27,152 bases of DNA, taken from contig CALVPA010000038.1 of NCBI GenBank assembly GCA_944350395.1, positions 1-27,152 on the forward strand, written 5' to 3'. The notes under the pieces are model-generated. The model worked only from the letters and a program-made list of their open reading frames with translations. It made no database searches and was not told the DNA's origin. The position numbers were made by a program, and so were the translations under genes. Positions 15,919 to 24,605 of this stretch are shown here, one piece after another; the stretch's first letter is position 1; every line of letters begins with the position of its first letter. Source of the DNA: an uncultured Bacilli bacterium. GTDB lineage: Bacteria; Bacillota_I; Bacilli_A; RF39; UBA660.

Positions 15919-17061
15919 ATGAAAAAAGTATTATACCTATCATTAATTTTTTGGTGCTGTTGTTTATTTGTCAATAGTGTAGAAGCTTCTGGTGCTAATC
16001 ATCCATTTTCATCAACTTTATGGGATGATTGTGTACAAAATAATACTTGTATCGCTTTATGTGCTTATACGAATACAGAACAGCCTTACCCAGATACAAA
16101 TCCTGATTATTATAATAAATTTAGTTCATATATTTATTACGACTTGGAAGATAAAAATTTTTATGTTACATGGTATAGTCAAGAAACAGATATAAATACT
16201 GCTTTGCATAAACAGAATATAGAGCATAAATATGTGTTTATAGAAAAGAGTGTTAAAGATATTCTTTTAAACAATGGTAAATGTCCTACTTATAGTTATG
16301 TTGATATATCCGGTTTGGCATCAGAAGTATGCTTTAGTGATTCAGAAAATTATTGCACTGAAGAAGCTGCAAATCTAGGAACAAAATTTAAAGGGTCAAG
16401 TGAAATAAAATATAATTACGAAAACAATATACTTTCATACTATGAAAACTGGGCTTTTGGTGATATCCCTTGTTCTGAATTTAGTATTGATAAATTATCA
16501 GATAAAATTAATCAGGATTTTCAAAAAAACTTTTTATTCGGTTATGAAATTCCTAATTTTATAGAAAATAGTACAGTATATGAAAATATAGAAGAAACCG
16601 TAATTAATAGTTCACATGAGTACAAAACAAAATGTAGCGATGAAATTAAAAATGATACTACATTGACTGAAGAAGAAAAAACTCAAAAATTAGAAAATCT
16701 TAATTTTACAGATGCTGATGTAAAAAATGAAGTTGAAAATTCTTTTAAACAAAATGTTCCTTCTGTTTCTGGCGACAAAGATGATACTTGCACAGGAATT
16801 TTAACAGCAGAGATGACAAAAGTTGTTAAAAACATATTAACTTTTATACAATATTTAGGCCCAGTACTAATAATATTATTTACTTCATTTGACTTTATTA
16901 AAGCATCCCTTAGTGGAGACCAAAGTGAATTAAAAAAAGCTTCAAGTAGATTTGTAAAAAGATTAATAGCGGCTGTATTATTATTCTTTATTTCAATTAT
17001 TGTATCAGTATTATTTGATTTGGCAGGAATTACTGTTCCCGATGATTGTTTGCTCAAATAA
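15919..17061 (+). CDS. secreted Cys-rich ectodomain fused to a VirB2-like two-helix module (C)
   Basis: A 380-residue protein. A signal peptide (residues 1-24, ending VNSVEA) is followed by an extracytoplasmic region of about 265 residues with nine or ten cysteines in the mature protein (for instance C-x5-C-x3-C near its start), and a charged helical part. The C-terminal 90 residues repeat the pilin-like plan: a Cys, helix 1 (about 295-325, with YLGPVLIILF), loop SGDQSELKKA, helix 2 (about 343-370, with AAVLLFFISIIVSVLF). The CxxC tail of the sister proteins is reduced to a single Cys three residues from the end. GGTGA precedes ATG 15919. A tip or adhesive subunit built on the same membrane module is a reasonable inference, since the helices would hold it in the same assembly. 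Confidence 0.62.
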   Translation: MKKVLYLSLIFWCCCLFVNSVEASGANHPFSSTLWDDCVQNNTCIALCAYTNTEQPYPDTNPDYYNKFSSYIYYDLEDKNFYVTWYSQETDINTALHKQNIEHKYVFIEKSVKDILLNNGKCPTYSYVDISGLASEVCFSDSENYCTEEAANLGTKFKGSSEIKYNYENNILSYYENWAFGDIPCSEFSIDKLSDKINQDFQKNFLFGYEIPNFIENSTVYENIEETVINSSHEYKTKCSDEIKNDTTLTEEEKTQKLENLNFTDADVKNEVENSFKQNVPSVSGDKDDTCTGILTAEMTKVVKNILTFIQYLGPVLIILFTSFDFIKASLSGDQSELKKASSRFVKRLIAAVLLFFISIIVSVLFDLAGITVPDDCLLK

Positions 17062-17112
17062 TATTAAAAAATATATGTGCACGATTTACATATGAATGTG
17101 GTGATTATAAAT

Positions 17113-17601
17113 ATGATAAAAAAAATCGTTAAAATTTTATTTATTTTTACTATTTGTTTTTCATTTGTTACAAAAGTATTTGCAGCTAATGATTTCAATA
17201 AATACAATATAATAATGGATATTGATTATTCAACTGATTATAATCGTGATGACGATATGAATACTAATTGTCAAGATTTTGCACCTGCTTTAAAAACAGT
17301 TGGTATTATTATTATTATAATTAAAATATTAATACCATTAATAATCATTGTAAAATCGAGTATTAATTTTTTATCAATTGTAATGAGTGGAGAACAATCT
17401 GAATTAAAGAAACAAGCACAAAAACTTGGAAACGCATTAATAGCATCAGTACTTATTTTCTTTATACCAAAGTTTGTAGATGCGATATTTAGCTTTGTAG
17501 AAAATTATAGTGAATCTAGTGATGCTAAAATATGCAGAGCTTGTCTCTTCGACCCATATGATCCATCATGCACAAATTATGCAGATAAGGCAGGTAATTA
17601 G
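17113..17601 (+). CDS. VirB2/TrbC-like pilin-type membrane protein D with signal peptide
   Basis: A 162-residue protein. A signal peptide (1-24, ending KVFA before AND) is followed by an acidic segment, a Cys (TNCQDF), helix 1 (rich in Ile, with ILIPLIIIV), loop SGEQSELKKQ, helix 2 (with SVLIFFIPKFVDAIF), and the tail C-x2-C-x3-P-x4-C also seen in genes A and B. Its loop is closest to that of the preceding ectodomain protein. ATG 17113 is chosen because GGTGAT lies seven bases before it and it gives a proper signal peptide; the in-frame GTG 17077 has no ribosome-binding site and would put acidic and hydrophilic residues in front. The stop abuts the next start. There is no clear promoter, so it is probably co-transcribed from 15898. 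Confidence 0.66.
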   Translation: MIKKIVKILFIFTICFSFVTKVFAANDFNKYNIIMDIDYSTDYNRDDDMNTNCQDFAPALKTVGIIIIIIKILIPLIIIVKSSINFLSIVMSGEQSELKKQAQKLGNALIASVLIFFIPKFVDAIFSFVENYSESSDAKICRACLFDPYDPSCTNYADKAGN

Positions 17602-19782
17602 ATGATGAATAAATTATTATTAATTAATTTTCTTGGCGAAAATACGATTAAGGGGGTTTCATTTGCGCTTGATAAAGCAATATACGGAATTGCACAGTCT
17701 GTTTACAAAGCTTTTAATTACCTAGCAAATGCTACTTTATTGGATAATTCAATTGTAGAAGATTTTACTCGACGAATTTATGCTATTCTTGGTATCGTAA
17801 TGCTGTTTGTATTAGCATTTAATTTATTAAATTATATTATTGACCCTGATAAAATTAATGATAAATCTAAAGGAGCTTCTAGTTTAATAAAGGATATAAT
17901 TATTGCTTTAGTCCTATTAACTATCATTCCAATGATATTTACTAAACTGTATTCACTTCAAAATAAAATTTTGACATCGGACGTTTTATCTAATTTAATT
18001 CTAGGAGGATATACGGATGAAGATGCTCCATCTTATGATGATTATACTCTTGCAGTTCAAAATGGAGGTAAATATAATTCTTTAACAGATTACTATATCT
18101 CAACTGGTGGTTATTCCATGGTAGCCAATGTATTTACGACTTTTTTGCAACCAGCTGGTGACAATTATTTTACATCTTTACAATGCAATGAATCTGAATA
18201 TTCTAACACAGATTATTGCAAAGCATATAAATCTGTAAAAGAAAACGGCGATTTAAATGCATTTTCTGATTTAATAACTAATGATGATTATAATTATTCG
18301 TATTTGATTTCAACTGTTGCAGGGGTAGTACTGACGTTCTTTATGCTATCTTTTTGCATAAATTTAGCAAAAAGGGCAGGGAAAATGGCAATATTACAAC
18401 TGATTGCACCAATACCTATTGTATTAGAACTGCTACCGAATAAAAAAGGGACTAGAAAAACATGGATTGAAACACTTATAAAATCGTATTTAGAAGTTTT
18501 CTTCTTTATGGCTGTTATTTACATTGTAGTATTTTTAATTTCATTGATTCCAAGTGTAGTAAATAACGTATTTTCTACAGCATCAGATGAAAGCTTTTTT
18601 ATGAGAGTTATTGTAATGATCCTTCTAATATTCGGATTATTACAATTTGGAAAAGAAGCACCACAAATGATATTCGATTTATTAGGAATAAAGAGTACTG
18701 GTGTAATAAAAGCTGCTGGCCTAAGAGGTATAGCAATGGCTGGTGCACTCACTGCAGGTGTAGGGGCCGGATTAACAAGTGGTGTAAGAGGTGCTACTCA
18801 GACTGCTAGTAATGTAAGTAAAGCAAAAGGATGGGGTAGATTAGGTGCACTTGGTTCTGGAACAGTTAGAACTTTTACTGGAGCTGTCGGAGGACTTGCA
18901 GCCGGTACTTATATGAATAGAAAAAATGGTTTTAAAAATATACGAGGAACTACATCAAGTGCTGTAAATTCCACTTTAAATTGGCAACGGCACATTAGTC
19001 AAAAAATACCTAATATAAGCAAAGACTCATTAGCTCAGGGTGCTTCTAACTTAAGAACATCTTTAGGGAATTATGGTAACTCTATAAAAAATGCATCTAG
19101 TTTTGGAGCTGGAGTTAAAAATGCTTTTGCACCAGCAGGGCAAGCACTTAAAAGTAGCTCAATAGGAAAGTGGGCAACGGGAGATAGTTACGGAGCATTT
19201 AATTCTACGCTTCAATCATACAATCAATATAAAAAAGTATTTGATAGTGCAAAAGTTAAAACTGGTGCAGATGATAGATATATGAGTTATCAGCGACAAC
19301 TCGATCAATTATTGCAAGAAAATGGCATGTCTGATTTTTATGATAAAAGTAAAGCATATATTAATAATCATGACGGAGCAACTTTGGATTCCTATTTAAA
19401 ATCATCAGATTTCATTAACGATTTTGCAAATGGAGCGCATATCGCTGGTGATATCAAGAATTTAGATAGCGCAATGAAATTACGTGAACAGTCTATGAAA
19501 CTTGGTAAAAAAGATGACTTGTTAGTTGCGGTTGCGCAAGCAAAGGCTTTAATAGATACAAATGCAGATATAGCTAAAATAGCTAAGGATCAAGGTATAG
19601 ATATAAACAGTATTTCAATTTCTAGTGGGTCTTCAGATGCTGATATTATTGCAGCATATGATAAACTAAATGCCTTAAATAAAGCTATTAATAATAAAAC
19701 TACTGATATCAGAACACAAATTGCTGCTAATGAAATTAGAGAAAAAAATAAAGGGAATTCTAGTGGTTCTGGAAAGAAATAA
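17602..19782 (+). CDS. VirB6/TrbL-like polytopic T4SS membrane protein
   Basis: A 726-residue inner-membrane channel component of the VirB6/TrbL/PrgH type. Hydrophobic segments lie at about 58-80, 95-118, 233-260, 262-282, 293-320 and 330-350. A large loop between the second and third (about 120-232) carries a Cys pair (C-x9-C) and probably faces outside. The segment with MAILQLIAPIPIVLELL followed by LIKSYLEVFFFMAVIYIVV is typical of Gram-positive VirB6-like proteins. From about 365 to the end is a soluble, Gly/Ala/Ser-rich then helical tail. The start is ATG 17602 directly after the stop of gene D, with AAGGCAGG upstream; the second ATG is equally possible. In this role it would form the translocation channel with VirB3, VirB4 and VirB8. 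Identification is by topology and gene order, not by a catalytic motif. Confidence 0.75.
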   Translation: MMNKLLLINFLGENTIKGVSFALDKAIYGIAQSVYKAFNYLANATLLDNSIVEDFTRRIYAILGIVMLFVLAFNLLNYIIDPDKINDKSKGASSLIKDIIIALVLLTIIPMIFTKLYSLQNKILTSDVLSNLILGGYTDEDAPSYDDYTLAVQNGGKYNSLTDYYISTGGYSMVANVFTTFLQPAGDNYFTSLQCNESEYSNTDYCKAYKSVKENGDLNAFSDLITNDDYNYSYLISTVAGVVLTFFMLSFCINLAKRAGKMAILQLIAPIPIVLELLPNKKGTRKTWIETLIKSYLEVFFFMAVIYIVVFLISLIPSVVNNVFSTASDESFFMRVIVMILLIFGLLQFGKEAPQMIFDLLGIKSTGVIKAAGLRGIAMAGALTAGVGAGLTSGVRGATQTASNVSKAKGWGRLGALGSGTVRTFTGAVGGLAAGTYMNRKNGFKNIRGTTSSAVNSTLNWQRHISQKIPNISKDSLAQGASNLRTSLGNYGNSIKNASSFGAGVKNAFAPAGQALKSSSIGKWATGDSYGAFNSTLQSYNQYKKVFDSAKVKTGADDRYMSYQRQLDQLLQENGMSDFYDKSKAYINNHDGATLDSYLKSSDFINDFANGAHIAGDIKNLDSAMKLREQSMKLGKKDDLLVAVAQAKALIDTNADIAKIAKDQGIDINSISISSGSSDADIIAAYDKLNALNKAINNKTTDIRTQIAANEIREKNKGNSSGSGKK

Positions 19783-19799
19783 TGAAAGGGGAATACTAA

Positions 19800-20117
19800 A
19801 TGAATGGCAATTATTTAATTCCGGCAAATTCTAAGAAGTCGGAAATGATACTAGGACTTTTTACTACCGTAGATGCAATTTTATTCGGTTGTGGTGTAGG
19901 TCTTACGATTATTCTTATGTTATCGATAAGAACTGACTCTTTTGTGGGCATGCTATTAATTCTGCTACCAGCCTTGATTTCATCATTTTTAGTATTTCCA
20001 GTTCCGAACTATCACAACGTTTTACAACTTATTATAAATATTTACACATTTTATTTTGTAAGGCAAAGAACTTATAAATGGAGAGGTTGGTGTTATAAAA
20101 ATGGCGGTAGTAAATAA
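19800..20117 (+). CDS. VirB3/PrgI-like small T4SS membrane protein
   Basis: A 105-residue protein with a short N-terminus (NYLIPANSKKSE), two hydrophobic segments (about 27-45 and 49-66) and the C-terminal signature PNYHNVLQLIINIYTF, then RTYKWRGWCYK. The PrgI family, which fills the VirB3 position in Gram-positive T4SSs, typically ends in a similar R-x-Y-x-W-x-G block. The location immediately before VirB4, with a 17-base overlap, is the classic VirB3-VirB4 order; in some systems the two are fused. AAAGGGG lies upstream of ATG 19800. It is expected to anchor the VirB4 ATPase at the membrane. Confidence 0.8.
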   Translation: MNGNYLIPANSKKSEMILGLFTTVDAILFGCGVGLTIILMLSIRTDSFVGMLLILLPALISSFLVFPVPNYHNVLQLIINIYTFYFVRQRTYKWRGWCYKNGGSK

Positions 20118-20649
20118 GAGTGCGGAAGATTGGGTACCAATAAAAGCAATAAATAATGGTATGATACTTTTGGATAATGGATATTTAGTTACTGGTGTCA
20201 AAATAGAACCTAAAAATATCTTCATATTAGATCAAGATGTTCAAAATAATGTAATATTTTCTCTAAGAACATTTTATAATACGATTGACTATGAATTTTG
20301 GCTCATAAGTGCAGGTAGACCAGTGGATATTAATGTCTACTTAGCAAATCTTCAAGTACAATATAACAATACAAATAATCAGCAAGTAAGAAAACTTTTA
20401 ATGCAAGATATCAATAAAGCGAACATGTTTATGAGTACTCAATTAAATGCTGTTGACACAGAATATTTTATACTTTTTAAAGAAAAGAAACCTGAAGTTA
20501 TTCAAAAAAGACTTCAAAATTTAATCAGCGGACTTGCTAACTGTACACTAAACAGTAAACAAGTTTCTAATGACGATTTGAGAATGCTTTTGGATAATTT
20601 CTTTAATGGAGCAGAGACTTCTAGATTTGGAACGGTGACTAGTCAATGA
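20101..20649 (+). CDS. VirB4 N-terminal domain as a separate protein
   Basis: A 182-residue protein that matches only the first part of Gram-positive VirB4 proteins: a WVPIKAINNGMILLDNGYLV opening, followed by VKIEPKNI and a predominantly helical remainder. In VirB4/TrbE-type proteins this N-terminal region docks onto VirB3 and the membrane platform. It has no nucleotide-binding motif. Its start lies inside the VirB3-like gene (17-base overlap, GGTG eight bases before ATG 20101) and its stop overlaps the start of the ATPase gene as ATGA. Together with the next gene it gives about 776 residues, the size of an ordinary single-chain VirB4. The split is therefore at a domain boundary, and the two halves should assemble into one functional ATPase. 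Confidence 0.75.
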   Translation: MAVVNKSAEDWVPIKAINNGMILLDNGYLVTGVKIEPKNIFILDQDVQNNVIFSLRTFYNTIDYEFWLISAGRPVDINVYLANLQVQYNNTNNQQVRKLLMQDINKANMFMSTQLNAVDTEYFILFKEKKPEVIQKRLQNLISGLANCTLNSKQVSNDDLRMLLDNFFNGAETSRFGTVTSQ

Positions 20650-22430
20650 ATTTAAAAAGTGAGATAGCCCCAAAGGGGATTGAATTTAGGCCTACAATGT
20701 TTAGACTAGGCGATAAATATTGTACTATATTGACAATAATAAGTTATCCAAAGTTTATCGACCACGGATATTTAGCTAACCTTACAAATATTCCTGGCGT
20801 AAAAGTCGTAATAAAACACATTCCTATCGATTTTGCTTTAATGCGTAAAATGATCGATAAAGAAATAGCGGATTTAAAAGATAGATTCCAAAAAGAAAAT
20901 GATCATACTCTTCAGGAAAGAATAAGACAAGACTACGAATCGTTAGAAGCGTTTATTCAGCAACTTGCAGCATCTAACGCTAAGATATTTGATTTTCAGA
21001 TGCACGTTATGATAAGTGCTGATACTGAAGAAGAACTTGAAAATAAAAAGATGGAATTAAAGACATACATGACTGGTATGGAATTAAGAGGAATACCTTT
21101 AATGTTTGAACAAGAAAAAGTTCTGAAATCTATGATACCGATTTTTCCCAAACAGGATATAGAAGACAGGATTGGTACTCCAATACCATCTAATACGATT
21201 GCTGCGATGTATCCATTCGTATTCGATAGTATAAAAGATCCTGGATTAAGTACTTTACTTGGAGTAGACTTTTCAGGTGGTGTCGTACTATTCAATCAAT
21301 TTTTATACCAAATCAAAAAGGAACATAACAGAAATAATGCCAATATGTTAGTTTTAGGTGCAAGTGGTAGCGGTAAATCTACAGTAGCTAAACTCTTATT
21401 AAGGAATCACTTTAGAAATGAATATAAAGTTGTCGCAATCGATCCTGAAGGCGAACTTGAAGAGATGTGCAAAAACTTTAATGGTGATTTCATCGATTTA
21501 GGTAAGGGTGGAGAACTAGGTATGGTTAACCCTCTCGAAGTAATAGTAGATGCTGATGACGAAGAATTAAGCAAAGGTTTAGGTTACACAGTTCTAACAA
21601 GAACGCTCTCTACTTTGAAAGCATTTATGATGTATCTGAGCCCAGGTATTGAAGAAGACGTGTTGACACTTTTTAGTGAAGTTGTACAAGACACTTATAA
21701 ACGATTTAATATAGACTTTAATACTGATTTTTCTAAATTTACTAGTAGTGATTATCCAACATTTGACGACGTGTATGCAACGATTAAAGGTAGACTACTA
21801 AGTATGCCTGAGAAAACTCAAGAAAAAGATGTAATGGAAAGACTAGAACTTAAGATAAGACCTCTTACTAAAGAACTCAGATACTATTTCAACGGTCATA
21901 CGACGATCGAACCAGAGAGTAACTTTATAGTATTTAATATAAGAGAACTTATGAATAGCGATTCATCGATTAGAAATGCTTTATTCTTTAACATATTAAA
22001 ATATGCATGGAGCTTATGTCTAGACAAAAATATAAATACCGTATTATCTGTCGATGAAGCACACGTATTACTTGGAAGCAGAAATGAATTGGGTGCCGAA
22101 TTTTTAGCCCAGATACAAAGAAGAAGCCGTAAATATAATACTGGTACTATTATAATTACTCAGCAGCCAACTGATTTTGCTGCGGATGATATAATTATGC
22201 ATGGCAAAGCAATATTCGATAATGCTAGTTATTATTTAGCAATGGGGCTAAAAAAACAAGCAGTAGAAGACTTGTCTAAACTTATAGATTTAAATGATAA
22301 TGAAAAAGAAACTATTAAGAGATTCAGCCAAGGTCAAGGTTTATTTGTATGTGGTTCACGTAGGATGCAAATAAATGTTATTCTTACGCAAGATGAACTG
22401 GATTCTTTTGGAACTGGCGGAGGCTTGTAG
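20646..22430 (+). CDS. VirB4-type T4SS ATPase (C-terminal part of a split VirB4)
   Basis: A 594-residue cytoplasmic ATPase powering substrate transport or pilin handling. The first 200 residues (from SEIAPKGIEFRPTMFRLGD) are the middle region of VirB4. Walker A is GASGSGKST (about 237-245). Walker B ends VLSVDEAHVLL. Downstream are the arginine-rich QIQRRSRKYNTG and the IITQQPTDF motif, both typical of VirB4/TraC. Catalytic residues appear intact. The start ATG 20646 overlaps the upstream stop (ATGA), and GGTGA at 20634-20638 is correctly spaced, so reinitiation is well supported. The missing N-terminal domain is supplied by the preceding gene. The next gene begins 21 bases after the stop. 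Confidence 0.93.
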   Translation: MNLKSEIAPKGIEFRPTMFRLGDKYCTILTIISYPKFIDHGYLANLTNIPGVKVVIKHIPIDFALMRKMIDKEIADLKDRFQKENDHTLQERIRQDYESLEAFIQQLAASNAKIFDFQMHVMISADTEEELENKKMELKTYMTGMELRGIPLMFEQEKVLKSMIPIFPKQDIEDRIGTPIPSNTIAAMYPFVFDSIKDPGLSTLLGVDFSGGVVLFNQFLYQIKKEHNRNNANMLVLGASGSGKSTVAKLLLRNHFRNEYKVVAIDPEGELEEMCKNFNGDFIDLGKGGELGMVNPLEVIVDADDEELSKGLGYTVLTRTLSTLKAFMMYLSPGIEEDVLTLFSEVVQDTYKRFNIDFNTDFSKFTSSDYPTFDDVYATIKGRLLSMPEKTQEKDVMERLELKIRPLTKELRYYFNGHTTIEPESNFIVFNIRELMNSDSSIRNALFFNILKYAWSLCLDKNINTVLSVDEAHVLLGSRNELGAEFLAQIQRRSRKYNTGTIIITQQPTDFAADDIIMHGKAIFDNASYYLAMGLKKQAVEDLSKLIDLNDNEKETIKRFSQGQGLFVCGSRRMQINVILTQDELDSFGTGGGL

Positions 22431-22451
22431 AAATAGGTGGTGATTTAACAG

Positions 22452-24596
22452 ATGAGCGAAGATGAAAATAATAAAAGACAAAATTCTTCTATTATTAAAA
22501 AAGGACTAAAAGAAGGCTTTAAAAGACTTCCTCTTTCTGTTAAATTGTGGATATTAGGAGGAATTTTTGCTATCCTCCTGTTTTTAATTTTGCTAGTATT
22601 AATAATCAGTATAGTTCCTTCCGTATTTTTAGATTATTCAGACGATGTATCTGAAACAGGTAATGTTAGAGAGGAATATTCTGAGTATTGGGCAGATTTT
22701 TGTGACGAATCGAATTCTGGATGCTCTGAAGAACAGATAAAAGCGGCCAAAGAACTAGAAGATTCACAAAAAAAGTTTTATAAAAAACTCGATACATTGT
22801 TAGAAAAATATAATGTTACTGATCCTACACAGAGATATCTAATACTAACGACCGTTTTTTATGAATACGATATAGATGATTTTACTGAAGGAAATAATGC
22901 TTATTATATAGATTCTACTGATGAAATAAATTTCGATATAAATACAGAAAATGGAAATGTCTATGAAGAAGAAGCTGATACACTTAAAGAATTAGTAAAA
23001 CAATTTAAAGTTTATTCAGCCACTTGTACATTTACTTGTGAAGAATCTAGTGAGAATTGTAAAGAGGATTATTTATTAAAAGATAGTAATAATAAGAATT
23101 TTATTTTAAGTTTTTTTGATAAATTTAAATCTGTTTTTGGCATTGATCCTAGTTATGAAGGCTATAAAGAAGCTAAAAATGCTTGTGAAAATGAAGGTGG
23201 ATCAGTTGTAATAGAACAGAATAGCTCGAACGAAGCATCAGTCGAAAATTTTTATAACTATTTAAAGAATTCCGAATATTTAGATAAAAAAGAACATTTA
23301 AAGAGTTATTATGTTGAATATGCAAGAAATAAGGGATTAGATACTGAAGATTTCAGTACTTGGCCTCTAGAAGATTTAAAAGTAGTAAGAGAGGAAATAG
23401 TAGAGAATATAAAAGAAATAGTCGATGAATATGTAGAGGATAATGTGGAATATTTATCTATGGGATCGGGATTAGAGTACTGGTGGCCTATCGGTTCGAA
23501 TGAAGTTACTGAAGAAAATGGGATAAGTATAGCTTCAGGAGACCCAGCCTTTACTCTTATAAACAGTCCTTATGGAATGCGCTTTCATCCCATTTACAAC
23601 GAATATAGACTACATAATGGTATTGATTTACACGGTATAGCGGGGTCAACTAATGTAATAGCGTCCATGGGTGGAACTGTTATAAATGTAGTAAATTCCT
23701 GTGACTCATTTAATTCTAATGGCTGTGGCGGAGGTTATGGTAATTATGTGGAAATTCAAGATACCAAAGGAAACGTCGAGTTATATGCGCATATGTATTT
23801 AAATTCTATAACAGTTTCTGTAAATGATACTGTAAAACAGGGACAAGTTATAGGTAAAGTAGGAAGTAGTGGAACTTCTACTGGACAACATTTACATTTT
23901 ACTATTAAAATTAATGGCTTTGCCGTAGATCCATTAAATTATGTAGATCCAAACAATCCGAGACCTATTGGCTATTCTAGCATTTTATTTAATACTACGG
24001 CTTATACAAAAGAAGAATTTGTTGCTAAACTTAAAAATTATTATTCACAAAGTGGAGCCTGTTCTTCTTCTAATAGTGGTTGTTCTTCATTTAAAAAAGA
24101 AATATTATCAAATGGAGCCGATATTATTTATAATACAGGCTTATCCTATAATATAAATCCCGAACTTTTAGTTGCTAGAGTTGTACTCGAAGGATACAGC
24201 CCTGGAAGTAGCTATAACTATTTTGGTTATGGTTGCACTAATACAGGTGGATTAAGTGCTTGCTATAAATTTTCCAGTTTTAATTCTTCAGTAGATACTT
24301 GGTTTAAAAATGCTAGTAAATATGATTCACTAGAAGCGATGATGAGCAAATATGCGTATCTTGGTGATTACTGGTATACGGGAACAAATTGGGGATTAGG
24401 TGGCTGCGCTTATGCTTCTTATATATATCCTAATGGCATTCCAGAAAGGGTATCGAATGCTTGTTCGAAACCAGCAAATTATTGTACTAGTAATTCTACT
24501 GCAAACTGTGTTCCTACTACAGAAGAAGATAAATCTGCATATACAGCGTGGCAAGTTCAAAAGATGGCTACTGTAGTAAATAATATATTTGGTTAA
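22452..24596 (+). CDS. bifunctional cell-wall hydrolase: M23 endopeptidase plus lysozyme-like domain (VirB1 role)
   Basis: A 714-residue membrane-anchored peptidoglycan hydrolase that would open the wall for the T4SS. A basic N-terminus and one hydrophobic segment (about 31-55) are followed by an acidic, helical extracytoplasmic region to about 335. An M23 (LytM-type) domain lies at about 355-500, with zinc ligands H388 and D392 (HNGIDLHG) and H480/H482 in GQHLHFTI, all intact. The C-terminal part (about 530-714) reads ADIIYNTGLSYNINPELL, then VVLEG with E580, resembling the catalytic helix of glucosaminidase or lysozyme-like domains. Tn916- and pCF10-type systems also carry two-domain hydrolases. 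Many paired cysteines are present outside the membrane. AGGTGGTGAT precedes ATG 22452. The M23 call is firm; the second domain is inferred. Confidence 0.88.
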   Translation: MSEDENNKRQNSSIIKKGLKEGFKRLPLSVKLWILGGIFAILLFLILLVLIISIVPSVFLDYSDDVSETGNVREEYSEYWADFCDESNSGCSEEQIKAAKELEDSQKKFYKKLDTLLEKYNVTDPTQRYLILTTVFYEYDIDDFTEGNNAYYIDSTDEINFDINTENGNVYEEEADTLKELVKQFKVYSATCTFTCEESSENCKEDYLLKDSNNKNFILSFFDKFKSVFGIDPSYEGYKEAKNACENEGGSVVIEQNSSNEASVENFYNYLKNSEYLDKKEHLKSYYVEYARNKGLDTEDFSTWPLEDLKVVREEIVENIKEIVDEYVEDNVEYLSMGSGLEYWWPIGSNEVTEENGISIASGDPAFTLINSPYGMRFHPIYNEYRLHNGIDLHGIAGSTNVIASMGGTVINVVNSCDSFNSNGCGGGYGNYVEIQDTKGNVELYAHMYLNSITVSVNDTVKQGQVIGKVGSSGTSTGQHLHFTIKINGFAVDPLNYVDPNNPRPIGYSSILFNTTAYTKEEFVAKLKNYYSQSGACSSSNSGCSSFKKEILSNGADIIYNTGLSYNINPELLVARVVLEGYSPGSSYNYFGYGCTNTGGLSACYKFSSFNSSVDTWFKNASKYDSLEAMMSKYAYLGDYWYTGTNWGLGGCAYASYIYPNGIPERVSNACSKPANYCTSNSTANCVPTTEEDKSAYTAWQVQKMATVVNNIFG

Positions 24597-24605
24597 GGTG
24601 AAATT

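Noticed and set aside
17077..17112. GTG 17077 as the start of pilin-like protein D
   Set aside because: It has no ribosome-binding site and would place extra residues before a good signal peptide. ATG 17113 has GGTGAT seven bases upstream.
20630..20660. Programmed -1 frameshift joining the two VirB4 genes
   Set aside because: No slippery heptamer is seen before the upstream stop; the TTTAAAAAG run lies after it. A well-spaced GGTGA before ATG 20646 explains the second product by reinitiation.
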